Shown here: positions 26,701 to 38,700 of the stretch, piece by piece
How the letters are laid out: each line of letters starts with the position of its first letter
Numbering within the stretch: the stretch's first letter is position 1
DNA from: CAVZZG01 sp963779685
GTDB lineage: Bacteria; Actinomycetota; Thermoleophilia; Gaiellales; F1-60-MAGs149
Length of the DNA stretch: 64,000 bases
Assembly: GCA_963779685.1 (NCBI GenBank)
Contig: CAVZZG010000001.1
Location: forward strand, 1,397,941 to 1,461,940
Reading direction: 5' to 3'
The notes under the pieces: model-generated
Database searches by the model: none
Told to the model about the DNA's origin: nothing
Seen by the model: the letters and a program-made list of their open reading frames with translations, nothing else
Translations under genes and position numbers: made by a program

Positions 26701-29700
26701 CCAACGTCCGGGTCGACAACACGGCGCCGACGATCGCGGTCGCGGTGGCGTCGGTGAGTCCGTCGGGGAGCGCCTACAAGTCGGGGAGCACGGTCTATTA
26801 CCGCGGTACTGGTGGTGGTTCGGGTGGCAGCTTCCAGGTGCAGACGACGGTGACCGATGCCGGGTCGGGTGCGGCCTCGGCGACGTTCCCGGCGCTGGGT
26901 GGCACGACCACCGGGTGGACGCATACCAACCAGACGATCTCGACGCCGGCGGGTGGGCCGTACGTGTCGACGAGCGCGTTTGCGTGGTCGGAGGGCGCCT
27001 CGAGTTCGCCGACGGAAGCGCTCACCGGTACCGACACGGGTGGTCTCAGCTCGGCCGCGACGACGCTGACGTTCACGAACGATTCGACCAGTCCGACGGG
27101 GTCGTTGACGGCGCCGGCTGCCAGTGCGAACGTCCGTGGCAGTGCCGTGACGGTGTCGTCGAACTCGGCCGATGCCGGTGCCGGGGTGACGTCGGCAGCC
27201 TTCCAGCGCTCGTCGGCGGGTGCCAACTCGTGGACGACGATCGCGACCGATACGACCTCGCCCTACTCGGCCAGCTGGGATACCACGGCCGTCGCCGATG
27301 GCCTCTACGACCTGCGCGTCGTCACCACCGACAACGTCGGCAACACCTTCACATCCGCCCTGGTCACCAACGTCCAGGTCGACAACACGGCGCCGACCGG
27401 GTCGGTGACCGCGCCGGCCGCCGGCGCGAGCGTCGGCGGTTCGGCGGTGCCGGTCACGGCGAACTCCGCGGACGGCGGCTCGGGCGTCGCCTCGGCGGCC
27501 TTCCAGCGCTCGCCGGCCGGTGCCGGGAGCTGGACGACGATCGGGACGGATGCATCCGCACCCTACGCGCTCACGTGGGACACGTCGGCGGTTGCCGAGG
27601 GCTCCTACGACCTGCGGGTCATCACCACCGACGCGGCCGGGAACCAGACGACCTCGGCGACGGTCGCCGGCGTCGTGGTGGACAACACGGCGCCGGCCGT
27701 GCCGGGCGCCCCGTCGGCGACGACACCGACGAACGCGGCGCCGGCGCTGACATGGAGCGCTGTCGCGGGCGCCGCGAGCTACGAGGTCTACCGCGGCGGC
27801 GCCCTGATCGGGACATCGGGGTCGGCCTCGTACACCGACGGCTCGCTCACCGGCGACGGCTCCTACGCGTACGCCGTCGACGCCGTCGACGCGGCAGGCA
27901 ACCGATCGGCCGCGGGCGCCACGTTCACGGTGGTCTACGACACGACCGCGCCGGGCATCCCGGCCACCCCGGGCACGGCGGCGACCGTCACCAGCGGCCA
28001 GCCGTCGGTCTACTGGACCGCCGTCTCGGGCTCACCGACCGGGTACCGGATCTTCCGGGACAACGTCCTCGTCACGACCGTCGCGACGGCGCCCTCCTCG
28101 GGCAGCCCGTGGACGGACACGGGCATCCCCGCCGACGGCTCGTACGCCTACGCGGTCAGCGCGCTCGACGCCGCCGGCAACGAGAGCGCACGCTCGACCG
28201 CCCGCACGATCACGGTGGACACCACGGCGCCGCCGGCTCCGGCCATCACCGCCGCCGCCTCGCCCGTGTCGGGCTCGCCCGCCATCACCTGGAGCCTCGT
28301 CACCGACGAGCGCACCGGCATCGCGAGCTACCAGGTCTACCGTGACGGCACGCTGATCGCGACGACCTCGAATGCGACGACCAGCGCCACCGACTCCGGC
28401 GCCAGCGAGGCCTCGCACACCTACACGCTGAAGGCCGTCGATGGTGCGGGCAACCTCAGCGCCGCCGCCACGGCGACGATCGTCGTCGACCGCACCGCAC
28501 CGCAGGCGCCGGCATTCCTGTCCGGTGCCTCGCCGACGCGGTCGGCTCCCGCCCTGACGTGGGCGAGCGTGCTCGATGCGGCGTCGTACGTCGTGCAGCG
28601 CGACGGCGCCGACATCGCTCAGACCGCCGGCACGTCCCTGACCGACGCGGGCGTGACGGTCGAGGGCACCTACGTCTACACCGTCCGCGCGGTCGATGCC
28701 GCCGGCAACGTCTCGACGACGTCGCCCACCGCGTCGGTGACCTACGACGTCACGCCGCCCGCCGTGCCCACCGGACTCGCCGGGCCGGCCCTCACCAACG
28801 CGGCGCCCCACCTCACGTGGACTGCCGTCTCCGGAGCGGCCGCTTACGGCCTGTACCGCGACGGCGCCTCGCTCGGCACCGTCGGGGTGGCATCGTTCGA
28901 CGACACGACGCTGACGGCCGAGGGCGCCCACGCCTATGCCGTCACCTCGCTCGATGCGGCCGGCAACGAGAGCGCCGCGTCCGCGAGCGTCACCGTCACC
29001 TTCGACCAGACGCCGCCCGCGGTACCCTCCGGCCTCGCCGTCCCTTCGCTCACCAACGCGGCCCCGGCCCTGACCTGGAGCGCCTCCTCCGGCGCCGCCA
29101 GCTACCGGGTCTATCGCGGCGGCGCGCTGGTCGGGCAGACCGGGTCGACCTCCTACACCGATCAGACGGTGCCGGGAGACGGCACCTATGCCTACGCCGT
29201 GAGTGCCGTCGACGCCGCCGGCAACGAGAGCTCCCACAGTTCGCCCCAGTCGGTGGTCGTCGATCAGACGCCGCCCAACCCGCCGGCCGGGCTCACCGGC
29301 CAGACCCCGACCACCGCCGTGCCGGTGCTGTCGTGGACGGCTGCAGCCGGCGCCGTGTCGTACACGGTGCGGCGCGACGGAACGACGGCCGAGACGGTGA
29401 CGACGACCGGGTTCACCGACTCGGCAGTGGCCGATCTGCTGGCGTCCGCGGATCCCGGCATCTACCCCTACGTCTACACGGTCACGGCGACGGACGCGGC
29501 GGGGAACGAGTCTGCTGCCTCCAGCGACTTCACGGTCAGCGTGGACACGGCCGCGAGCCAGGGGCCGACGTTGCTCGACGGTGCGACGCCGACCAACGCC
29601 AAACCGCACCTGCACTGGCACGCCGTCGCGGGCGCGCAGAGCTACGTGCTCTACCGGGATGGCGTCCAGGTGGGAACCCCGGCATCGGCGAGCTTCACGG

Positions 29701-32700
29701 ACACGGCGCTCACCGTGGACGGCGCCTACACCTACACGGTGACGGCGATCGACGGGGTCGGCGTCGAGTCGCAGGCGTCGAGCCCGCACACCGTCGTGTA
29801 CGACACCACGCCGCCGGATGCGCCCGCCGGACTCACCGGCACGTCGCCGACGAACGCCGATCCGGTGCTCTCGTGGCAGACCACTGCCGACGCCGTGGTC
29901 TACCGGCTCTACCGCGATGGCGCGCTCGTGACGGAGACCTCCTCGACGACGGCTGGTGACCCCTCGCCGGGTGCCGACGGCACCTACCACTACACCGTCA
30001 CCGCCGTCGACGCGACCGGCAACGAGTCGGCCCCGTCCGCGAGCCGTTCGGTCCAGCTGCTGACGGTTCCACCCGACGCGCCGACCGGCCTCGCTGCCAC
30101 GTCGCCGACGCGGGTCGCCCCGGCGCTCACGTGGACGGCTTCTGCAGGCACCGACCACTACGTCGTGTACCGCGACGGGATCGCGGCCGGAACCCCGGCC
30201 GCTGCTGCCTTCACCGATGCCGCCGGCCTGCCGGACGGCTCGTACACGTACCGCGTGGCCGCGGTCGACGCCGCCGGCAATGAAAGCGACCTGTCTGCGG
30301 CCCGGGCCGTCGTGCTCGACACCGTGGCGCCGGCTGCGCCCTCGGCGCCGACCGTGCCGCCGGTCGTGAACACCGGGCCGACCGTGACCTGGACCGGCCC
30401 GGGCGACGCGGCTCACTACATCGTCTATCGCGACGGCGCGGCCGTTGCCGCCCCGTCGGCCGCCGTCTACGCCGACACCGGCCTGACCGGCGAGGGCGAC
30501 CACGACTACGCCGTCGCCGCCGTCGACGCGGCCGGCAACACCAGCTCCGTCTCGTCCGTCACCACGACCACGCTTGACACCGTGCCGCCCGCGGTGCCGG
30601 CCGACCTGGCCGCAGCCAGTCCGACGCCGTCGGCGCCGCTGCTGACGTGGGCCCCGGTGTCCGACGCCGTGAGCTACCGGGTCTATCGCGACGGGGCGCA
30701 GGTGGGCGCGCCCGCGGGTGCGACGTTCACGGACAGCGGATTGCCGGCGGATGGCTCGTACCGGTACGCGGTCGCCGCGGTCGACGTGGCCGGGAACGTC
30801 AGCGCGCTGACACTGCCGGTCGACGTCGTGTACGACACCACGGCTCCTTCGGCCCCGGCCGGGCTGGCGGCGGCCACGCCGACCACCGGATACCCGAGCC
30901 TGACGTGGTCGACGACGACCGACGCCGTGCAGTACACCGTGTACCGCGACGGCTCGGCGATCGCGACGACCGCCGGCACGGCGTACGTCGACCACGGCGC
31001 CCCGGCGACCCACCAGTACGCGTACACCGTCACCGCCGTCGATGCCGCCGGCAACGAGGGCGCCGCGTCGGCGGTCGCGACCGTGCAGGTCAACCTGCCG
31101 CCGTCGGGCGTGCCCGGTAACCTCGACGCCGTCTCGCCGACGCGGACCGCACCCGAGCTCAGCTGGGGATCCGTCGCGGGCTCGAACGTGGTCTACCGCG
31201 TCTACCGCGACGGGTCTTTCGTCGCCACCACGTCGACGACGGGCTACACCGACGCCGCGCCGGGTGGCGACGGCACGTACACGTACACCGTGACCGCGAC
31301 GGCGGCCGGATCACTGGAGTCCGACGCATCGAACGCCGTCACGGTCGTCTTCGACACGACGGCGCCGGCGAGCCCGGCCGCCCCGACCGGGATGGCCATC
31401 ACCAACCTGCACCCGGCACTGGACTGGACGGCCGTCCCGACGGCGACGGCCTACGGTGTGTACCGCGACCGCGCGCGGATCGCCACCGTCCCGGATCTCT
31501 CGTACACCGACGCCACCGTCGGCGAGGGCACCTACGGGTACACCATCACCGCCATCGATCTGGCGGGCAACGAGAGCGTCCCCTCGAGCGCCATGACGGT
31601 GGTCTACGACGCGACGGCGCCCGGCGTGCCGGACGGACTCGCCGGGCCGTCGCCGACGCAGACCGTGTCCGTGACCTGGAACGCCGTCTCCGACGCGGCG
31701 CTCTACCGGGTCTACCGGAACGGCGTGCTGGTCGACTCGCCCACCGGCACGGAACTCACCGCGACCGGCGTGCCCGGCGACGGTGCCTACGCGTTCCGGG
31801 TCGCGGCCGTGGACGCCGCCGGCAACGAGTCCGGGCTCTCGCAGTCGCTCTCGGTGGTCGTCGACACCGTCGCGCCCGATGCTCCGGTCGTGGTGGCCGC
31901 AGCGTCGCCCACCAACGCCGATCCTTCCCTCTCCTGGGATCCCGTGCTCGGCGCGTCCGGCTACACCGTCGATCGTGATGGCAGTCCGCTCGCCACCACG
32001 TCGGCGACCTCCTTCACCGAGCCGGTCGCCGACGGCAGCTACGTCTACACCGTGGTTGCGGCCGACGCCGCCGGCAACCACTCGGCGCCCTCGGAGCCGG
32101 CCACGGTGCTCGTCGATACCACCGCGCCCGCCCCGCCGACCGGGCTGGCCGCCTCCTCGGCGACCCGCGTTGCCCCGGTCCTCACCTGGGAGGCCTCGTC
32201 CGGGGCGACGCAGTACCGGGCGTTCCTCGACGGTACACCGGAGGGCATCACCGCCGACACCACCTTCACCTTCGCCCTGCCCGCGGACGGCGACCACCAC
32301 CTCGCCGTCTCGGCGATCGACGCCGCCGGCAACGAGTCGGCGCCGTCGTCCGCCATCACGGTGACCGTCGACCACACGCCGCCGGCGACACCGGACGGCC
32401 TGGCTGGCACGTCGCCGACCGGCGTCGCTCCCGCCATCCACTGGGACGCGGTGCCGGGGGCCGACCACTACGACGTGACCCGCGACGGGGCCGCGGTCGG
32501 GTCGGTCGGCGTGGCGGCCTTCACCGACTCGATCCCGGACAGCGACGCCACCCTGTCCTACACGGTCGAGGCCGTCGACCTCGCCGGGAACCGCTCCGCC
32601 GCGAGCGCACCGCTCGACATCGCCTTCGATGCCACGCCGCCGGCCACGCCGTCGGGCCTCGCGGCCGCGGGATCGCCCACGAGCACCCCGCCGTCGCTGC

Positions 32701-35700
32701 ACTGGCAGCCGGTGGGCGACGCGACCGCGTACCGCCTCTACCGCGACGGCACGCTGGCCGGCGAGACCTCCACGACCCAGCTCGACGATCCCGGTGCGAC
32801 CGCCGAGGGCGACCACGACTATCGCGTCACGGCCGTCGACGCCGCCGGGAACGAGTCGGCGGCCTCAGGCGCCGTTACGGTGACGGTCGACCTGACGGCC
32901 CCCGACGCGCCCGCCGGGCTCGCCGCCACCTCGCCCACTCGCGTCACGCCCTCCCTGACATGGGACGCCGTCGCGGGCGCAGCGGGCTACCGCGTCTACC
33001 GCGACGGGGCCCGCGTCGCCGAGACGGACGGCACGGCGAGCACCGATGCCGACGTCAGCACCGACGGCTCGTACGCCTACACCGTCACGGCGATCGACGC
33101 GGCCGGCAACGAATCGCCGGCCTCCGCGCCGCTGACGGTCGTCCTCGACACGGTCGCGCCCGACGCCCCTGACGCGCCGTCCGCCGCGTCCCCGACCGCC
33201 AACGACCCGGCACTGACCTGGCCGGCCGTCCCGGGCGCGACCTCGTACGGCATCTACCGCGATGGCGCTCTCGTGGACTCGAGCGCACTCCCGCTCTACA
33301 CCGACGCCGCGGCCACGGCTGACGGCCCGCACGCGTACGCGGTGTCCGCCACCGATGCGGCGGGCAACGAGAGCGCCCGCTCGGCCACCACCACCGTCGT
33401 CGTCAAGCGCTCGCCGGCCGGCGTGCCGGGCGGGCTGGCGGCGGCCTCCCCGACCCGCGACGCCCCGGTCGTGACCTGGGACGCCGTCGGCGATGCCGTG
33501 TTCCTACCGGGTCTACCGCGACGGCGAACTCGCCGGGTCGCCGACCGACCCGACCTTCACCGATGCCGGCGCGGCCGAGGGCACCCACTCCTACGCCGTG
33601 GCCGCCGTCGACATCGTCGGCCACGTCTCGAACCTGTCCGAGGCGGTCACGGTCGTGCTCGACCGGACGCCGCCCGCCGTCCCGGACGTGACCGCGACCC
33701 GGCTCACCAACGCCGCTCCCGTGCTCGCGTTCGGCACCGACGCCGACGCCGCCGCCTACCACGTCACGCGCGACGGCCACGCCGTCTTCGACGGCGCGGC
33801 GACCGGGTTCGCGGACGACTCGCTGCCCGACGGCAGCTATCGCTACGAGGTGCGAGCAGCCGACCTGGCCGGGAACGAGTCCGATGCCGCCGTCGTCACC
33901 ATCGTCGTCGACACCGATCCCCCGGCCGTTCCCAGCGCACTGACGGGTGCGACCCCGGTCGCGGACGACCCGGCGCTGACCTGGTCGGGTCCCGGCGACG
34001 CCGTCTCGTACGTGATCTACCGCGACGGCGCGGCCATCTTCCGCAGCGACACCGCCGACGCGACCGATACCACGCACCCCGGCGACGGCGTCTACCAGTA
34101 CCGCATCGCCGCCGTCGACGGCGCGGGCAACACGTCCGCGGCGGGCGATCCGTACTCGATCGAGGTCGATCGCACGCCGCCGGCAGCCCCCTCGGCGCTG
34201 ATCGCCAACCCGAACCCGACCAACACCCGGCCGAGCCTCTCCTGGCAGGCCGTCGCCGGCGCGGAGTCCTACGTCGTCGTCCGCGACGGCGCTGTGGTCG
34301 ACACGACCACAGCGACGACCTGGCTCGACGCCCCGGGCACCACCTCCGCCTCCTACGTGGTACGTGCCGTCGACGCCGCCGGCAACACCTCCGGCGACTC
34401 GGCGCCCGTCGACGTCGTCGTCGACACCATCGCCCCGGACGCTCCGACCGGGCTCCAGGCGTCCTCGCCGGCGCCGGACGCCGCCCTCTCGTGGCAGCAG
34501 GTCGCCGACGCCGTCCGGTACATCGTCGACCGCGACGGCAACGACGTCGGCAGCGCCACCGGCACGACGTTCACGGAGAGTCCCGCCGAGGGCTCCCACG
34601 TCTACGGCGTCCGCAGCGTCGACGCCGCGGGGAACGAGTCGTCGCGTGCCACCGTCACGGTCGTCGTCGACCGCACGCCGCCAGCTACTCCCACCGGCCT
34701 CGCGGCCCCGGGCCCCGCGCCGGCGCTCGCCGCCTCGTGGCACGCCGTGCCGGGCGCGACCGCCTACCGCATCTACGGCGACGGCGTCCTCCTGGCCGAG
34801 CCCGCCGGCACGACCTTCACCGACACGGCCGGCGCGCTCGCCGACGGCTCGCACGCGATCACCGTGTCCGCGCTCGACGACGCGCGCAACGAGTCTGCGC
34901 CCTCCGACCCGGTCGACATCGCGATCGACACGATCGCGCCCGCTGCGCCGGCCTGGTTCGCGGCACCGTCGCCGACGCGCCACGACCCGGCCCTGACCTG
35001 GGACTCCGTCGCCGGTGCGGTGCATTACGTGCTGACCCGCGATGGCACCGAGCTGGCGCAGCCGACCGGCGAGGCGTTCACCGATTCGGCGGCGAGCGCG
35101 GGCTGGCACACCTATCGCGTGACGGCCGTCGACGGCGCCGGCAACGTTTCGCCCCCGGTCGCGGCCTCGGTCGAGTACCTCGGCCCGCTCCGTGCGCCCG
35201 GCCTGTCGGCCGACTCGCCCTCGACGGCCGGACCGCCGAGCCTGACGGTCGACGTCGGCCCGTCGTATCCCGACGCGGCCAGCGCCGCTGCTGCCTACGA
35301 CAACGGCTCGGGTTCGTGCGATCCGGCCAGTTGGACGCTCGAGGTCGAGCGCGACGGCGCGGTCGTCCAGACCCTCTCGACGACGGTGTTCGGAGACTGG
35401 GCGTACGGTGCCACCTTCACGGATCCCACCGGCGCCGTGCCGGGCGACCACACGTTCCGGGCGCGGCTCGTCGATTCGTGCGGATCGGCCTCGGCCTGGT
35501 CGGCGGCGGTGCAGGTGACGGTCCTGGCCGCGCCGGATGCACCCGTGGTCGCCGGCGGCGGGCTGACGAACCAGGAACGTGCACCTGTCGTGGCCGGCCG
35601 TGACCGGCGCCTCCGCCTACGCCGTCTACCGGGATGGCGCCCAGGTGGCGCTCGTGTCCGGACAGGCGTTCGACGAGGCGCTCGGCGACGGCACCTATCG

Positions 35701-38700
35701 CTACCGGGTGCGCTCGTCGAACGGCTACAACCTTGGGCCTGCGAGCGATGCCGTCGACGTCACCGTCGACCGCACACCGCCCGACGCACCCGCCGGCCTC
35801 ACCGGTCCGGCCCGCACGTCGCCACCGCCCGAGCTGAGCTGGGATGCGGTCACCGGCGCGTCGTCGTACGCCCTCTACCGGGACGGCACCCCGGTCTGGA
35901 GCGGTGCCGCGGTCAGCGCGACCGACGGCGCGGCCCCCGAAGGCACCCTCAGCTACGTGGTCACCGCCCTCGATGCGGCCGGCAACGAGTCCGTCCCGTC
36001 GGCAGCGGTCGTCGTCGAGCGGAAATCGGCGGCGCCGGCGGCGCCTGCCGGGCTGCACGTGCTGCATGCGCCGAGTGCGCTGCCCGTCCAGATCGCCTGG
36101 ACCGCCGCTGACGGCGTCAGCTACCACGTGTTCCGCGACGGGAGCGAGGTCGGCACGGCCGACGGCAGCGCGACGTTCGCCGACGCCGGTGCCGCGGACG
36201 GCACCAGCATCTACACCGTCACCGCCGAGGACCTGTTCGGCAACGTGTCCGCGCCGAGCGACCCGCTGTCGGTCAGGATCTTCGCGACGCCTCCCGCGAC
36301 GCCGCCGGCGCCGACGGCGGCCGCGATCGTCAACGCCGGGCCGGAGATCTCCTCCTCCGCCCCCGCCGCGCCCGACACGACCTACCGGCTGCTGCGCGAC
36401 GGCACCGAGGTCGCGACCTTCACCGGCCCGGACTCGTTCACCGACACGCTCGCGCCCGACGGCTCGCACGACTACACGCTGGTCGCCTTCGATCCCGCCG
36501 GGAACACGTCGGCTCCGTCGGCGCCCGCGACCGTCCTCGTCGACCGCCAGGCGCCCGGCGCCCCGGTGCTCGACCGTCCCGAGTCGCCCGCGGTCGGCCT
36601 GGTGGACCTCGTCTTCAGCGGCGACGCGGACACGTCGCTGTTCCGGATCGTCCGGGACGGGCACCCGCTCGCCGAGACCGCCTCGTCGCCGTTCAGCGAT
36701 GCGCCGGCCAGCGGGGCGCACGACTACCAGGTCTTCGCGATCGACGCGGCCGGCAACGTGTCGCCGGGCTCTTCGACCTACACCGTCGACTTCTCGGTCA
36801 CGCCGGACGGCGCCCCGGCCGGTTTCGTCGCCACGGTCGCCCATAGCGATGTCGCCCTGAGCTGGGATCCAGTCGCGGCCGCCCGCGGCTACGTCGTGTA
36901 CCGCGACGGCACCGAGATCGGCCGGCCGTCGACGCCGGGCCTGACCGACACCGGTCTCGCCGACGGCAGCTACAGCTACGCGGTCGTGGCGCTGTTCCGG
37001 GCCTCGCTGACGTCGCCGCCCGCGCAGGCCTCAGTCACCGTCGATACGGTGGCGCCCGCGGCACCGACGGGACTCACGGCCGACTCGCCCACCAACGGGA
37101 CGCCCAAGCTCGCCTGGCAGGGGCCGGGTGACGCAGCCGCCTACCTCGTCGTTGCCGACGGCGGCGCCGCCCAGCGAGTGTCGACACCGTCGTTCACGGA
37201 TGGCGGAGCCGGCGAGGGCACGCACACCTACGACGTCCGCACCGTGGACGCCGCGGGCAACGTGTCGGCGGCTGCGGGCGTGTCCGTCGTGGTCGACCGC
37301 ACGCCGCCCGCCGCGCCGGCGGATGTCGCTGCCGACGCCTCGCCGACGAATGGCGCCCCGGCACTGACCTGGAGCGCGGTCGACGGGGCAGTGCGCTACG
37401 ACCTGCTGCGGGACGGAGACGTCGTCGGCTCCACGTCCGGCACCTCGCTGGCCGATACGGCCGTGGCCCTGGACGGCACCTTCTCGTACACCGTGCTCGC
37501 CGTCGATGCTGCCGGGAACGCGTCCGCGCCGTCTGCTCCCGTGACCGTGACGGTGGACACCGGCGCACCGGCCACACCGGACGGCCTGGCGGCCGGCTCG
37601 CCCACCAACGCGCCGCCGGCGCTGACCTGGAACGCGGCCGCCGGCGCGAGCCGCTACCGCATCTACCGCGACGGCGCCCATGTGGGCACCACCGCCACGC
37701 CGGGCTTCGTCGACACCGCCGCGCCCGACGGCGCATTCGCCTACACCGTGGTCGCGGTCGATGACGCCGGCAACACCTCGGCCGCATCGGATCCGCTGGC
37801 CGTCGAGCTCGACACGGTCGCGCCCGACGTTCCGCAGGTCGGGGCCGTGATCTCTCCGACGAACGCCCAGCCGCATCTCGACTGGGCACCGGCCGCCGGC
37901 GCCACGGCCTACACGGTGATCCGCGACGGCGTCCGCTTCGCCGCCTCGGGGACGTCCTTCACCGACCACGTCTCGGCGGACGGCCGCTACACGTATCTCG
38001 TCGAGGCCCGCGACGCGGCAGGCAACACGGCCACCTCGGCGCCGGTCGAGATCACGTTCAAGACCGCTGCGCCGGGCGTGCCGGACGGCCTCGCGGCCGA
38101 CTCGCCCACCCGCGCCGACCCGGTGCTGACGTGGAACGGCGTCGACGGGGCGGTCGGCTACACGGTGTACCGCGACGGTGATCCGGTCGCGACCACCGAC
38201 CAGGCGCGCTACGTGGACGCCGCGCCGCCCGAGGGGAGCCACGACTACGCCGTGTCGGCCACCGACGATGCCGCCAACGAGTCGGCGCGGTCGCAGTCCG
38301 TCACCGTCGTCGTCGACCGCACGCCGCCGGCCGCACCGACCGGTCTGGCCGCCACCTCTCCCACGGCGCAGGCGCCCGTCGTCACCTTCGACGCCGTGTC
38401 GGACGCCGTCTCGTACCACCTGCTGCGCGATGGCTCGGTCGTCGCCGCGGGCGCCGCCACGACGTTCACCGATCCAGCCGTCCCGGCCGATGGCTCGCAC
38501 GACTACGCGGTCGTCGCCATCGACGCTGCCGGCAACGCCTCGGTCCCGTCGCAGGCCCTCGCCGTGGTCGTGGACACGACCGCGCCGGACGTGCCCGCGG
38601 ACCTTGCCGCGACCTCGCCGACCAGGCTGGCACCGGCGCTCACCTGGACCGCCGTGGCGGGCGCCGTCGGCTACGTCGTCTACCGCGACGGTGCCGGCAT

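Larger units (their letters stand above)
22130..27690 (+). repeat. Ig-type module block within the giant gene
   Basis: Two alternating module kinds. Kind I is about 95-100 residues (TGSLTAPA...SGVASVAFQRS...YDLRVVTTDN), with 10 copies starting near 22510, 23178, 23475, 24138, 24432, 25100, 25765, 26431, 27097 and 27400. Kind II is about 125 residues (SPSGSA...YYRGTGGGSGGSFQ...FPALGGTTTGWTH), with seven copies starting near 22140, 22815, 23775, 24732, 25398, 26064 and 26730. Confidence 0.85.

Noticed and set aside
20649..26924. Antisense open frame of 2,091 codons opposite the giant gene
   Set aside because: It is Arg/Gly-rich shadow text caused by GC-rich third positions and repeats; the plus strand has real modules.
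28032..31013. Antisense open frame of 993 codons
   Set aside because: Shadow of the FN3 array.
33500..33503. Programmed ribosomal frameshift in the giant gene
   Set aside because: No slippery heptamer or downstream structure is evident, and single-base errors occur elsewhere in the window.
33504..35603. Continuation of the first giant-gene frame after the first shift
   Set aside because: The text becomes Arg-rich and loses all module landmarks, while the next frame carries them.
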